Part shown: positions 8,788-18,066 of the stretch, piece after piece | How positions within the stretch are numbered: the first letter of the stretch is position 1 | Layout: each line of letters opens with the position of its first letter | NCBI RefSeq assembly: GCF_014202335.1 | Contig: NZ_JACHGP010000008.1 | Span: 364,480 to 428,479, forward strand | Direction: 5' to 3' | Length of the DNA: 64,000 bases | DNA from: Mycobacterium sp. AZCC_0083 | Lineage (GTDB): Bacteria; Actinomycetota; Actinomycetes; Mycobacteriales; Mycobacteriaceae | Notes under the pieces: generated by a model | Told to the model about the DNA's origin: nothing | Seen by the model: only the letters and a program-made list of their open reading frames with translations | Databases searched by the model: none | Translations under genes and position numbers: made by a program

Positions 8788-10122
8788 TCGACCCGCCGAG
8801 ACCGAAGCGACCGTCACCGCCGCAACGCAGATCGCGGCACCGCCGAAGGCGACCTGCCGCGACATCGGGTCGGGCCGGCGAGCGTCCGGGGCGGGCGGGA
8901 CGGACGGCATCGGCGTCGACGGCGAAACGCCGGGGCCGTCCGCGCTAATCGCGGCCAGCGCGTCGACCACGCCGTGACCGACGTGGGGGTCCCATCCGGC
9001 CGCGGGGTGTCGCGCGGTGTCCTCGATGCGCTGCATCGCCTGCCTCGCCGTGAGCTGCGGCTCGCGCGATCGGATCAGCGCGGCGATGCCGGTGACCACC
9101 GGCGCGGCATAGCTGGTCCCCGAAATCGACAGCGGCTCATCGGAACCGGGTGCTGTATCGATCAGGCCCTCCCCGTCCGGATCCAGGGCGACGACCGCCT
9201 CGCCCGGAGCTGCGACGTCCACCCACGGCCCGGCGAGACTGAACGTCGACGGGCGGGCGTCCAGGTCGACGGATGCCACGGTGAGGACGTAGTCGTCGTA
9301 CCACGACGGGCTCGCCACGACGTTCACCGCGTCCCAATCCGGCAGACCGGGACGGGACGGGTCGGACGGCGGATTCTGCTCGTGGCACACACCAGGACCG
9401 CCCACGTTGCCCGCCGCCGCGACGACGACGACGTTCTTGACGTCGACGGCGTAGGCGAGCGCCGCGCCAAGGGCGCCGTCGCCGATCTCGTCGGTCGCCG
9501 GAATGCAGGCGACCGAGGAGATGTTGATGACCGTCGCTCCCGCGTCGGCCGCGGTGCGCACCGCCATGGCCAGAGTCTCGACGTCACCGACCCCCGAACT
9601 TCCGGGATCGCCGACGCGGCGAAACGCGTTGCTCGACTGCCGGATTCCCATGATGGCGGCATCGGGAGCAAGGCCACCGAACGACGTGCCCGCCACGTCG
9701 ACCTCTGTCGCGCCGATGATTCCGGCGACCACGGTGCCGTGACCATCGCAGTCCTGCGTGCCATCTCCAACCGACACGTAGTCGCCGCCGGGAACCAGGT
9801 GCGGCAGCAGTCGGTGCCGGGCGACGCCGGTGTCGATGACCGCCACCGTCTGACCCCGGCCGCGGGACAGTCGCCAGATCGACTGCAGGTCAATCCCGCT
9901 CAGCTGCGACTCCGATCCGACGTCGGCGGGCCTGGCCGCCGAATGGCAGCGTTCGCTCTGCTCGGTCGGCTCCCGCGGTGCAGGTGACTGCGGGACGGGC
10001 AACAATGCGTCGTCCACGATCGGAGGATTCACGGCACCGGCTGGCGGGGACGTCAAACCGGCCGTCCACGTGACCGCGACGACCGCGGCGACTCGTAACG
10101 TGAGGACGAATGCGGACGTCAT
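8752..10122 (-). CDS. mycP4: Mycosin MycP4, membrane-anchored subtilisin-like protease of ESX-4
   Basis: A 456-residue S8 serine protease. From the ATG at 10122 it has a signal peptide (VLTLRVAAVVAVTWTAGL), a proline-rich linker, and the catalytic triad: Asp in VAVIDTGVARH (about 96), His in DCDGHGTVVAG (about 126) and Ser in ISGTSYAAPVVTG (about 333). A C-terminal transmembrane anchor (AAICVAAVTVASVSAG) is followed by an Arg-rich cytosolic tail. The open frame extends further upstream, but the 10122 start overlaps the eccD4 stop by four bases (ATGA) and precedes the signal peptide directly, so I prefer it. Mycosins stabilise the ESX membrane complex and cleave some substrates. Confidence 0.93.
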   Translation of the reverse strand: MTSAFVLTLRVAAVVAVTWTAGLTSPPAGAVNPPIVDDALLPVPQSPAPREPTEQSERCHSAARPADVGSESQLSGIDLQSIWRLSRGRGQTVAVIDTGVARHRLLPHLVPGGDYVSVGDGTQDCDGHGTVVAGIIGATEVDVAGTSFGGLAPDAAIMGIRQSSNAFRRVGDPGSSGVGDVETLAMAVRTAADAGATVINISSVACIPATDEIGDGALGAALAYAVDVKNVVVVAAAGNVGGPGVCHEQNPPSDPSRPGLPDWDAVNVVASPSWYDDYVLTVASVDLDARPSTFSLAGPWVDVAAPGEAVVALDPDGEGLIDTAPGSDEPLSISGTSYAAPVVTGIAALIRSREPQLTARQAMQRIEDTARHPAAGWDPHVGHGVVDALAAISADGPGVSPSTPMPSVPPAPDARRPDPMSRQVAFGGAAICVAAVTVASVSAGRLRRRRQPVAHD

Positions 10123-11393
10123 GGCAGAGACACGCCGCGCACGATCGCGTAGACCCCGCCGACCCAACAGGCCAGCGGAACCACCGCGACGAGCGCCGCG
10201 TACTCCAGGACTTCCACGGCGCGCGCCGTGACGGCATTGAGCCGCGGGGGACGGGTGGCTCCAAGGCCGATCGCGATGAGCACGGCGCTCACCCACCCGA
10301 CCTGGGCTGGGTGTGCCGTCACGAAGATCACGAAAGCCGCTGACGCACTGACCAATCCACCGATCGCAAGGGCCGTACGTCGTGCTTCGTCGACGTAAGT
10401 GCGCACTCGCAGCAGCAACACGACGCCGATCACCGCGGCGAACCCGGCTCCAGGCGGGCTAGGCGCGCCATACCGATGGCATCCGACCGCGATGAGAACG
10501 GCGCCGAGTGTTGCTGCGCCGCTGCATCCCCCGACCAGACCAGTCAACGTGGCGTGGCCGCGGAGTGCACGTTCGTCGATGTCGGCGTGTCGGTCGACGG
10601 TGAGTCCTGACAGCAGAATCGCCATCCGGCCGGACAATCCCAACACACCGAGGGCGGCGACGGCCAGGACTGCCCCGACGGTCGCGACGGGGACCACGGC
10701 AACGATCGGAACGATCACCGCGATCGCGACGAGTGCCGAGAAGGTTGCCGTCGCAACCAGTGTCGACGCCGATTGATCGGCCCACCGCAGCAGCGCCAGC
10801 GCCATGGACGCCGATGCCGCGGCCGCCAGGAAGACGTTGGCGGGGTCCGGGCCAGAGGGCACCGTCAGGAAGCCGGTCGCGACGGCCAACGACACCGCGG
10901 CGACGGCCGCTGGCGGGCTCTGGCCGGTGACCGCCATCGCCGCGGCAATGCTGGTCCCGATCGCGGCGATCAGCACATGGATGCTCGGGTGTCCGGTCAG
11001 GCTAGCGCACAACGCCAGCGAGGCGAGGGCCGCCGCCCACACGCAGGTGACCGCGGGTATGAACTGAGAGACGTCTGCTGGCGGACCAGCTTCTGCGACC
11101 GTGCGGAACGGGCCCCACCGCATCGGCCCGAGCGCCGGTGCGTCGGACGCGGCGAGGATGAGGACCTCGCCGTCGTGAACACCGTTCTCGGCCAGGGTGA
11201 TCGACTCGTCGAGCGATGCCCCGGACAGACGGTCCAGTCGCCAGCACAGCGGCGACTCGTCGGGATGCTGCCTGGCTAGCGCGACGATTGTCGGCAGCAG
11301 CTCCCCGACCGGCGTGCCCGAGGGCAGGGCCAAATCGACCATGACGGGTTGACCGTCCCGGTCGCTCTGAATCGACAGTCGACACACTGACAT
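10119..11393 (-). CDS. eccD4: ESX-4 membrane channel protein EccD4
   Basis: A 424-residue protein with an N-terminal ubiquitin-like domain (about residues 1-85, beginning MSVCRLSIQSDRDGQPVMVD) and then about eleven hydrophobic membrane-spanning segments, the architecture of EccD. It forms the main membrane-embedded ring of the type VII complex. The ATG at 11393 is preceded by a GGGGGGTG ribosome binding site; the reading frame continues far upstream but that extension overlaps eccC4 and lacks support. The gene is cotranscribed with mycP4 through an ATGA overlap and is divergent from eccC4. Confidence 0.92.
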   Translation of the reverse strand: MSVCRLSIQSDRDGQPVMVDLALPSGTPVGELLPTIVALARQHPDESPLCWRLDRLSGASLDESITLAENGVHDGEVLILAASDAPALGPMRWGPFRTVAEAGPPADVSQFIPAVTCVWAAALASLALCASLTGHPSIHVLIAAIGTSIAAAMAVTGQSPPAAVAAVSLAVATGFLTVPSGPDPANVFLAAAASASMALALLRWADQSASTLVATATFSALVAIAVIVPIVAVVPVATVGAVLAVAALGVLGLSGRMAILLSGLTVDRHADIDERALRGHATLTGLVGGCSGAATLGAVLIAVGCHRYGAPSPPGAGFAAVIGVVLLLRVRTYVDEARRTALAIGGLVSASAAFVIFVTAHPAQVGWVSAVLIAIGLGATRPPRLNAVTARAVEVLEYAALVAVVPLACWVGGVYAIVRGVSLP

Positions 11394-11514
11394 CGCATCA
11401 CCCCCCGGTAGATGTCCAGCATTGCCACCGTAACCGACTGGCACGGGGTGGCCGCGCGGCAATTCTCTCGCCTCGCGATGGAACGGAATCGACGTCTGCC
11501 GCGTCCTTTCACCG
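11394..11514. promoter_or_regulatory. Divergent promoter region between eccD4 and eccC4
   Basis: A 121-base gap between the divergent eccD4 (minus) and eccC4 (plus) starts. It must hold the promoters for both ESX-4 half-operons. I see the eccD4 ribosome binding site at its left edge, but no convincing -35/-10 pair or large palindrome, so regulation cannot be read directly. Confidence 0.45.
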
Positions 11515-14500
11515 ATGGACTTCGTATGCGCTCCGCGCCTCGCCGCTCCGCAACTCGACGCCGGCGACATCGTCGTCGAACCGCCGCCAGACGTACCGCG
11601 GCAGGCACCGGCCAACCCGCTGATGTGGCTGATGCCTGCGGCAATGCTGGTCGCCGCATTGGGAATGGCGTTGCTGTACTTCACATCCGGTACCAGCCGT
11701 AGCCCGATGTTCATGTTGTTCCCCGTCATGATGCTGGTCTCCGTGGTCGGCTCGCTGGCCTACGGTTCGCGCGGCACCCGCCGCACCGGCGAGCTGGACC
11801 AGGATCGGCGCGAGTACCTGCGCTACCTCGAAGCGCTGGACGACGCCACCGTCAGGACTGCTGGATCTCAGCACAGGTCGATGCACTGGAGTCATCCCGA
11901 TCCGGGATCGTTGTGGAGGCTGGCTGGTGGGAGCCGCATGTGGGAACGCCAACCCGACGACGCCGACTTCTGCCAGGTCCGCGTCGGACTCGGCACGCTC
12001 GCCCTGTCCACCAGACTGATCGCGCCATCACCGACGCCGTCCGAATCCAGCGATCCGGTGACCGCGGACGCATTGCACCGTTTGATGGCGACCCGGTCGA
12101 CGGTGTCGAACCTGCCGGTCGTCATCGACATGCGCGAGCATTCCCGGATCACGCTTGGCGGCGACGACGTCTTCGCGGCGCGCGGCCTGGCCAGTGCGAT
12201 GATCTGTCAGCTGGCGATGTTGCACGGACCCCAGCACGTGAAGATCGCGGCCGTTGTCGATGAAGCCGCGGCGCCCGAATGGGACTGGCTGAAATGGCTT
12301 CCACATCACGCGGACTCGCGTTCGCATGACGGCGCGGGGCCGTCGCAGATGACGTATCGCAGCATGGCCGAGGTCCACGCCGACGGTGCCGCCCACGTGA
12401 TGGTGCTTGTAGATGGCGGTGACGTTTCCGGCGACCCGCCTGCCGGCCGCGTCACGATGGTGGTGATCGGTACCGAGGGCCCCGGGACCGGGTTGGCTGA
12501 ATGCCCGGACTTCCTGCCGGCGGTCGCGGCGCTGGCGTGCGCGCGTCGGCTGGCGCCGTTTCGCGTCGGTTCGTCGAGGATCGTCGGCCCGCCTCATGCA
12601 CTCGGCGGTTGGGCGGCTCTGAACGGGGTCGGTGACGTGGAGCGCCTCGACGCCGCGACGTGCTGGCCACCTCGCACCGGAAATCGGCGACTCCGCGTGG
12701 CCATTGGCGTCTCCGACGCAGGCGAGCCCGTCGAACTGGACATCAAGGAGGCCGCTCACGACGGCATGGGGCCGCACGGGCTCTGCGTGGGCGCGACGGG
12801 TTCGGGAAAGTCGGAGTTCCTGCGGACGCTGGCCCTCGGCCTGATCGCCACCCATCCGCCGGAGGCCTTGAACCTGGTACTCGTCGACTTCAAGGGCGGC
12901 GCAACGTTTCTCGGCTTCGAGAGGCTCAGGCACGTGGCGGCCGTCATCACCAACCTGTCGGACGAGGCCCACCTGGTGGCCCGCATGAGGGATGCGCTCG
13001 CCGGTGAGATGACGCGCAGGCAGCAGGCTTTACGGGCGGCGGGGAACTACGCGAACGTCACCGACTACGAGGCCGCGCGGGCAGCGGGCGCCGCGCTACC
13101 TCCACTGCCCGTGCTGTTCATCGTGGTTGACGAGTTCTCCGAACTGCTCAGCCAGCAGCCGGACTTCGCCGACTTGTTCACCGCGATCGGACGGGTGGGA
13201 CGCTCGCTCGGAATGCACCTGCTGCTCGCCAGCCAACGTCTCGACGAGGGCAGGCTGCGCGGGCTCGAGAACCACCTCTCCTACCGAATTTGCCTGAAGA
13301 CGTTCTCGGCTGCCGAATCCCGCGCGGTGCTCGGCACCCCGGAGGCATACGATTTGCCAAGCACGCCTGGGATGGCCTACCTCAAGACCGCAGCAGGCCA
13401 CCTCGTCCGGTTCCGCACGGCCTTCGTGTCGAGCCCGGTCCCGCGATCGGTGATGCCGGGGAATGAGCAATGTGTCTTGGCCCCTTCGTTGTTCACGGCG
13501 CGTCACGTCCCACGAACTTCGAGTGAGGTTCCACCCGACGATCCAAACGCCACCACCCGAACCATTCTGGACACGGTGCTCGACCGGCTGGCCGGGCATG
13601 GCACCCCTGCACATCGGGTGTGGTCGCCGCCGCTGGCGCAGTCACCCACGCTCGACACGGTGCTCGCATCGTCGGTGGGCCTACCACCCTTGGTTGTCCC
13701 GATCGGTTTGGTGGACAAGCCCTTCGCACAACGGTGCGACCCGCTGATCGCCGATCTGAGCGGACCAGGTGGCCACGTCGCGATCGTCGGCGGCCCGCGG
13801 TCGGGCAAGTCCATCGCGTTGCGCACGTTGGTGTTGGGACTGGCGGCGATGCACCCGCCCGGACGGGTGCAGGTCTACGGGCTGGACTTCGGCGGCGGAG
13901 TGCTGGCGTCCACGCGGGTGCTTCCCCATGTCGGTGCGGTCGCAGGACGGTTCGAGCCCGCACTGGTCCGGCGCATCGTCGGTCAGCTGCAGGCGCTGAT
14001 CCGGACGCGCGAGGCACGGTTGCGCCGTGACGGTGCCGACGCGCGGTTCGACGCCGGATTCGACGATGCGTACGGCGACGTGTTCCTCGCCGTCGACGGC
14101 TGGGCAGCGGTCCGGCAGGACTTCGACGGCCTGGAGGAGTCCATCACGGCCGTTGCCATGCAGGGCCTAGCGGTCGGGGTGCACGTGGTGGTGACCGCAT
14201 CCCGCTGGGTGGAGATGCGGCCCGCGCTCAAGGACCAACTCGGCACCAGAATCGAACTCAGGCTTGGCGATCCGGCCGACTCGGAGATGGACCGGCGCAG
14301 GGCCCGGCTCCTCGGCGACTGCCCACCCGGCCGGGGCATCACCCGTGACGGTCTGGACATGGTGATCGCATTGCCGCGGCTGGACGGTCGCTCGTCGAGC
14401 GTGGGTCTGGACGCGGCGCTGCGGGCGGATGCCGAACTGCTGCGGGCCCGCCATCCGGTGACCGTCGCGCCGCCCGTCGAACTGCTGCCCACGAAGGTGA

Positions 14501-15237
14501 CCTCCGACGCCGTCGTCGCAGCGGCGTCCGGTGCGCGGCCGCCGACACACATCCTGATCGGCCTCGCCGAGGACGACCTGCGGCCCATCGCCGTCGACTT
14601 CGGGGGACAGTCGCACCTCGTCGTGCTCGGCGAAACGGAGTGCGGAAAGACGACGACGCTGCGCGCGCTGTGCCACGAACTCGTTCGCAACAGCCCAGTG
14701 AGTGACGTGCAGATCCTGATCGTGGACCCGCGCCGGTCGCTGCTCGGCGTGGTCGAATCGGATCACCTCGCCGGCTATGCGATGTCCGCGGCGGCGGCGG
14801 AGACGCACGTCGCAAACCTGGCCCGAAGCCTGCATGCACGCATGCCCGGTGCCGAGGTCACCCAGCGGCAGCTGCGCGACCGGTCTTGGTGGTCGGGTCC
14901 CGAAATGTACGTCATCGTCGACGATTACGACCTGGTCGCCGAATCGACGGTCAACCCGCTCACCGCGCTGCTCGACCTGCTCCCGCATGCCCGTGACCTC
15001 GGATTGCACGTCGTCGTGGCACGCCGGTCGGGTGGTGCGGCGCGTGCGATGTTCGATCCGTTCCTGGCCCGGTTGCGTGACCTCGGATGCATGGGGCTGA
15101 CGATGAGCGCCGGCCCGGACGACGGCGTGCTGCTGGGCGCGGTTCGCCCGACGACACAGCCGCCGGGCCGCGGCACGCTGACTCGGCGTGGCCAGCCGAA
15201 CCAGGTGGTCCAGGTGTCCTGGACGGATCCACCGTGA
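11515..15237 (+). CDS. eccC4: ESX-4 secretion ATPase EccC4 (FtsK/SpoIIIE type, three ATPase domains)
   Basis: A single 1240-residue EccC motor. Two transmembrane helices lie near residues 40-85, then three FtsK/SpoIIIE ATPase modules with P-loops GATGSGKS (about 427), GGPRSGKS (about 759) and GETECGKT (about 1038). Acidic Walker B strands are visible, for example LVLVDFKGG and FIVVDEFSEL in module one and MYVIVDDYDLV in module three. The P-loops of all three retain Lys and Ser/Thr. EccC binds WXG100 substrates and powers secretion. EccC4 is a fused chain, unlike the split EccCa/EccCb of ESX-1. Its TGA overlaps the GTG of the next gene. Confidence 0.94.
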   Translation: MDFVCAPRLAAPQLDAGDIVVEPPPDVPRQAPANPLMWLMPAAMLVAALGMALLYFTSGTSRSPMFMLFPVMMLVSVVGSLAYGSRGTRRTGELDQDRREYLRYLEALDDATVRTAGSQHRSMHWSHPDPGSLWRLAGGSRMWERQPDDADFCQVRVGLGTLALSTRLIAPSPTPSESSDPVTADALHRLMATRSTVSNLPVVIDMREHSRITLGGDDVFAARGLASAMICQLAMLHGPQHVKIAAVVDEAAAPEWDWLKWLPHHADSRSHDGAGPSQMTYRSMAEVHADGAAHVMVLVDGGDVSGDPPAGRVTMVVIGTEGPGTGLAECPDFLPAVAALACARRLAPFRVGSSRIVGPPHALGGWAALNGVGDVERLDAATCWPPRTGNRRLRVAIGVSDAGEPVELDIKEAAHDGMGPHGLCVGATGSGKSEFLRTLALGLIATHPPEALNLVLVDFKGGATFLGFERLRHVAAVITNLSDEAHLVARMRDALAGEMTRRQQALRAAGNYANVTDYEAARAAGAALPPLPVLFIVVDEFSELLSQQPDFADLFTAIGRVGRSLGMHLLLASQRLDEGRLRGLENHLSYRICLKTFSAAESRAVLGTPEAYDLPSTPGMAYLKTAAGHLVRFRTAFVSSPVPRSVMPGNEQCVLAPSLFTARHVPRTSSEVPPDDPNATTRTILDTVLDRLAGHGTPAHRVWSPPLAQSPTLDTVLASSVGLPPLVVPIGLVDKPFAQRCDPLIADLSGPGGHVAIVGGPRSGKSIALRTLVLGLAAMHPPGRVQVYGLDFGGGVLASTRVLPHVGAVAGRFEPALVRRIVGQLQALIRTREARLRRDGADARFDAGFDDAYGDVFLAVDGWAAVRQDFDGLEESITAVAMQGLAVGVHVVVTASRWVEMRPALKDQLGTRIELRLGDPADSEMDRRRARLLGDCPPGRGITRDGLDMVIALPRLDGRSSSVGLDAALRADAELLRARHPVTVAPPVELLPTKVTSDAVVAAASGARPPTHILIGLAEDDLRPIAVDFGGQSHLVVLGETECGKTTTLRALCHELVRNSPVSDVQILIVDPRRSLLGVVESDHLAGYAMSAAAAETHVANLARSLHARMPGAEVTQRQLRDRSWWSGPEMYVIVDDYDLVAESTVNPLTALLDLLPHARDLGLHVVVARRSGGAARAMFDPFLARLRDLGCMGLTMSAGPDDGVLLGAVRPTTQPPGRGTLTRRGQPNQVVQVSWTDPP

Positions 15238-16385
15238 CCGCGCCCGATGCCGTACTCGTGGTGGGACCGACCGAGATCGTCGGTGCCCGCGCGGTGGACG
15301 GCGAACTCGTCACGGCAGCATTCGAATCCATCGACGACGCCACCGCTCTGGTCGGCGACCGCGTCGTGCCGGTCGACGAAGTGTGGCGGGAGGTGATGGC
15401 GGCGGCCATCGGTCACGCCGCAGGCACCGTGGTACTCGTCTGCCCGTCATGGTGGCGACCGCCACGAATCGAGATGGTGGGCAACGCCGCCCGTCAAATG
15501 GCCACCAATGTCGTGCAGCTGCGGCGGGCAGACGTCCTGCAGGCCGATGACTCGAAGACCATCGTCGAGATCGCACCGGAGTTCGTCGTCGTCCACGCTC
15601 CCGGCGCGGCAACGTCCGTCGTGCCTCGCGTCGGTGAACCGCGCGTCGTCGCCGACTCGATCGACACGCTCGTCGACCAGGCGGTCGTGGTGATCGACGT
15701 ACCAAGTGGCATGGATGGGGCGGCGAGACTGAGCGGCGAACTCGCGCGTGTCCTGCGGTCTCGGGGCGTCGCGGTATCGATGGCCGACGACCGACGCGTG
15801 CTGCGCGCGGCGCGGGAGCGGCGGGTGGGCAGGCGTCGCATGGTCGGCCTGCCTGCCAGGTTCACCCATCCCCGCGTCGCGGCGCTCACCGGGGCCGGGC
15901 TGGTGGTGACGGCGTTGACCGTCGCCGCAGCAGGGTACGGTGCCGACGACGACGCGACGGCTACCTCGGCATGGCTGGTCGAGGGGCGGGTTGCCGTCGA
16001 GGTGCCCGCCGACTGGTCCACCGAACGCATCAACTCGGGTCCCGGTTCGGCTCGGGTGCAAGTGCTTTCGCCACGGGAGCCGCACGTCGCGATCCAGGTT
16101 ACCCAGTCGCCGGGGCAGGAATCGCTGGCCGTCGCGGCCGAGGTGTTGCGACGAGCGCTTGGCGAGCAGCCGGACGGGGTCTTCGTCGAGTTCACCGCGT
16201 CGGACCGCAGGGCCGAGAAGAACGTCATCACCTACCGCGAGATCCGCACGGAGCACCACGTCGAGTGGACCGTGATGCTCGACCGCGGCGTGCGGATCGC
16301 CATCGGCTGCCAACACGCGCCGGACCGCCCGGCTCCTGAACGGATCTGCGAGGCGGCCATTCGATCGGCAAGGACCTTGCCGTGA
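15234..16385 (+). CDS. Type VII secretion-associated protein (Rv3446c type)
   Basis: A 383-residue protein starting at the GTG at 15234, coupled to eccC4 by a GTGA overlap. Residues 1-200 look like an actin-like or Hsp70-like ATPase fold remnant (VLVVGPTEIVGARAVDGELV; later AVVVIDVPSGMDGA). A single transmembrane helix lies at about 218-240 (ALTGAGLVVTALTVAAAGYG), followed by an extracytoplasmic domain of about 140 residues. The family is known from ESX-4 and related loci as a type VII secretion-associated protein of unknown precise role. The longer frame opening at 15087 lies inside eccC4 and is rejected as a start. Confidence 0.85.
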   Translation: MTAPDAVLVVGPTEIVGARAVDGELVTAAFESIDDATALVGDRVVPVDEVWREVMAAAIGHAAGTVVLVCPSWWRPPRIEMVGNAARQMATNVVQLRRADVLQADDSKTIVEIAPEFVVVHAPGAATSVVPRVGEPRVVADSIDTLVDQAVVVIDVPSGMDGAARLSGELARVLRSRGVAVSMADDRRVLRAARERRVGRRRMVGLPARFTHPRVAALTGAGLVVTALTVAAAGYGADDDATATSAWLVEGRVAVEVPADWSTERINSGPGSARVQVLSPREPHVAIQVTQSPGQESLAVAAEVLRRALGEQPDGVFVEFTASDRRAEKNVITYREIRTEHHVEWTVMLDRGVRIAIGCQHAPDRPAPERICEAAIRSARTLP

Positions 16386-16481
16386 CCGCGCCGTGATCGA
16401 CATTCGCGGCTCATGGAACCGAATCGCGATCGTGTGCGTCCAATTATCATGTCCCGCTTCACAGAACACGGAAGGACTTAG

Positions 16482-16799
16482 ATGACGACACCCGGTGCAC
16501 TGAACACCGACTTCGACCTCATGACGGCCGTCGCGGGCAGGATTGACACCCGCAATGAGGAGGTCCGGGCGATGCTGCGCTCTTTCATCGGCCAGATGAC
16601 CAGCGTGCCTGCCTCGGTGTGGGGAGGAGCGGCGGCGGCCCGATTCAGAGACGTCGTCGACCGGTGGAACGCCGAGTCGGTGAAGCTGCACGCCGCACTG
16701 CAGCGGATCGCCGAGACCATCACCTACAACGAGCGAACCTTGCGCGAGGCCACCGACAGTCACTCGCACCGGATCTCAGCCACTGTCCAATCCCTCTAA
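16482..16799 (+). CDS. esxU: WXG100 protein EsxU
   Basis: A 105-residue WXG100-family substrate of ESX-4 with no signal peptide. It has the helix-turn-helix hairpin of the family, with the turn motif WGG in ASVWGGAAAARFRDVV (about residue 46). The start is the ATG at 16482 after GGAAGGA. It is followed 23 bases later by esxT, and such pairs form secreted heterodimers. The sequence agrees well with M. tuberculosis EsxU as I recall it. The 96 bases upstream hold a possible -10 (TATCAT at about 16445) but no clear -35. Confidence 0.92.
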   Translation: MTTPGALNTDFDLMTAVAGRIDTRNEEVRAMLRSFIGQMTSVPASVWGGAAAARFRDVVDRWNAESVKLHAALQRIAETITYNERTLREATDSHSHRISATVQSL

Positions 16800-16822
16800 C
16801 CGCCAACCCGAATGGAGCTCCC

Positions 16823-17119
16823 ATGGATCCGGTTCTGTCCTACGACTTCTCCGAGATCGAGTACACCGTCCGTCAACAGATCCACGCCACGTCGGCCCGG
16901 TTCAACGCTGCGCTGGACGACCTGCGGACCCAGATCGCGCCGTTGACGGCGGTCTGGACCCGCGAGGCGGCCGAGGCGTATCGGGTCGAACAGGCCCGTT
17001 GGGACCAGTCGGCGGCGGCGCTGAACGAGATTCTGGTCAACCTCGGCAACGCCGTGCGCGACGGCGCCGACGACGTCGCTGACACCGATCGGCGCGCGGC
17101 CGCCGCGTGGGGCTTCTAA
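16823..17119 (+). CDS. esxT: WXG100-family protein EsxT
   Basis: A 98-residue helical-hairpin protein, partner of EsxU. At the turn the canonical WXG is replaced by WTR (AVWTREAAEAYR, about residue 43), as I also remember for M. tuberculosis EsxT, so this is a family trait and not a local mutation. The other helix of the pair carries LSYDFSEIEYTVRQQIH. The ATG at 16823 is preceded by GGAGCTC. It is the last gene of the ESX-4 half-operon and is followed by a strong hairpin. Confidence 0.92.
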   Translation: MDPVLSYDFSEIEYTVRQQIHATSARFNAALDDLRTQIAPLTAVWTREAAEAYRVEQARWDQSAAALNEILVNLGNAVRDGADDVADTDRRAAAAWGF

Positions 17120-17153
17120 GCAGCGCCCCACCAAGATCGGCCCACCAAGACCC

Positions 17154-17195
17154 TGTGCGGTCCCCGCTGGGAGGAGAGCCCGGCGGGACCGCACA
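17154..17195 (+). terminator. Hairpin terminator after esxT
   Basis: A perfect 11-base inverted repeat, TGTGCGGTCCC (17154-17164) and GGGACCGCACA (17185-17195). Further pairing inside (GCTGGG with CCCGGC, one wobble) leaves a short loop. There is no U-tract, which is usual for mycobacterial terminators. It can serve both esxT and the convergent metallo-beta-lactamase gene that ends at 17203, and it marks the edge of the accessory region. Confidence 0.75.
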
Positions 17196-17202
17196 GTCTC
17201 GT

Positions 17203-18066
17203 TCACAGCCGCGTAAGGATCGCGAACCCCTGGCCGTCATGGCGTCTGACCGGATCGCCGTGCGGTCCGTCCACCACCCGACCGCGCGTTGGGTCTTGGG
17301 CCAGGATGGCGAAGGTCTCCGCGACGTGGCGGACGAACGCGTGATCGACGTCTGGGACGAGATTGTGTCCGACGAACGCTCGTGTTACCGACAGCTCGGC
17401 CAGTGATGCCAATGACGCCGCGAACGCGGCTACGTCGCTATCGGGAAGATGCGCCCAGTGCGTCGTCGTCAACAGTGTGTCGCCGCAGAACAACATGCCC
17501 GTTTCCGGCTCCCACAGACACAGCGAATCCGGCACGTGACCGGGTGTGTGCAGTGCCGTCAGTCGCCGGTCGCCGAGGTCGATGACATCGCCGTGATCGA
17601 GCCCGCGAGTCGGCGGGGTCGCCGGGATGGTCCAGCTGCTCAGGTCGGGAAGTGAGCGCATGGTGAGGTCGTCCGGGCTCAGGAAGAACTTCATCTTGTC
17701 CAGTTCACGAAACTGGCTGTAGATCTGACACATTCGCGTGGCGGCGACCGCGTAGGCGGCCAGCTCGGCGCTTGGCACCGCGCCATAGAGCGACATACCC
17801 GAGCGATGGCACAGGAACTCGTCGGTTTCGACGTGCTGATTACCGCCGCGATGATCGAAGTGATGGTGCGAGTTGACGACGACCAACGGACGGTCGGTGA
17901 TTCCGCGGACGGCATCACCGATGTCAGCGATCCCCAGACCGGTATCGAACAACAGCGCCCGCTCGGATCCGACGATCAGGTAGCTGTTGACGTGACCCGG
18001 CTCCGACAGTAGGTGGATGCCACACCCGTAGTCACGCACCGCGAACCAGGAACCAGTCACGGCCAT
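17203..18066 (-). CDS. Metallo-beta-lactamase-fold hydrolase
   Basis: A 287-residue MBL-fold protein. The zinc-binding motif HHHFDH (H-x-H-x-D-H) is in VVNSHHHFDHRGGNQ, further ligands are in LHTPGHVPDS and in FCGDTLL (Asp), and FVGHNLVPD supplies a late His. Such enzymes hydrolyse thioesters, lactones or amides; the substrate is not evident. I chose the ATG at 18066 because it overlaps the upstream gene's stop by ten bases and begins directly with the beta-strand region (MAVTGSWFAVRDYG). It is the last gene of the eleven-gene minus-strand catabolic operon. Confidence 0.85.
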   Translation of the reverse strand: MAVTGSWFAVRDYGCGIHLLSEPGHVNSYLIVGSERALLFDTGLGIADIGDAVRGITDRPLVVVNSHHHFDHRGGNQHVETDEFLCHRSGMSLYGAVPSAELAAYAVAATRMCQIYSQFRELDKMKFFLSPDDLTMRSLPDLSSWTIPATPPTRGLDHGDVIDLGDRRLTALHTPGHVPDSLCLWEPETGMLFCGDTLLTTTHWAHLPDSDVAAFAASLASLAELSVTRAFVGHNLVPDVDHAFVRHVAETFAILAQDPTRGRVVDGPHGDPVRRHDGQGFAILTRL

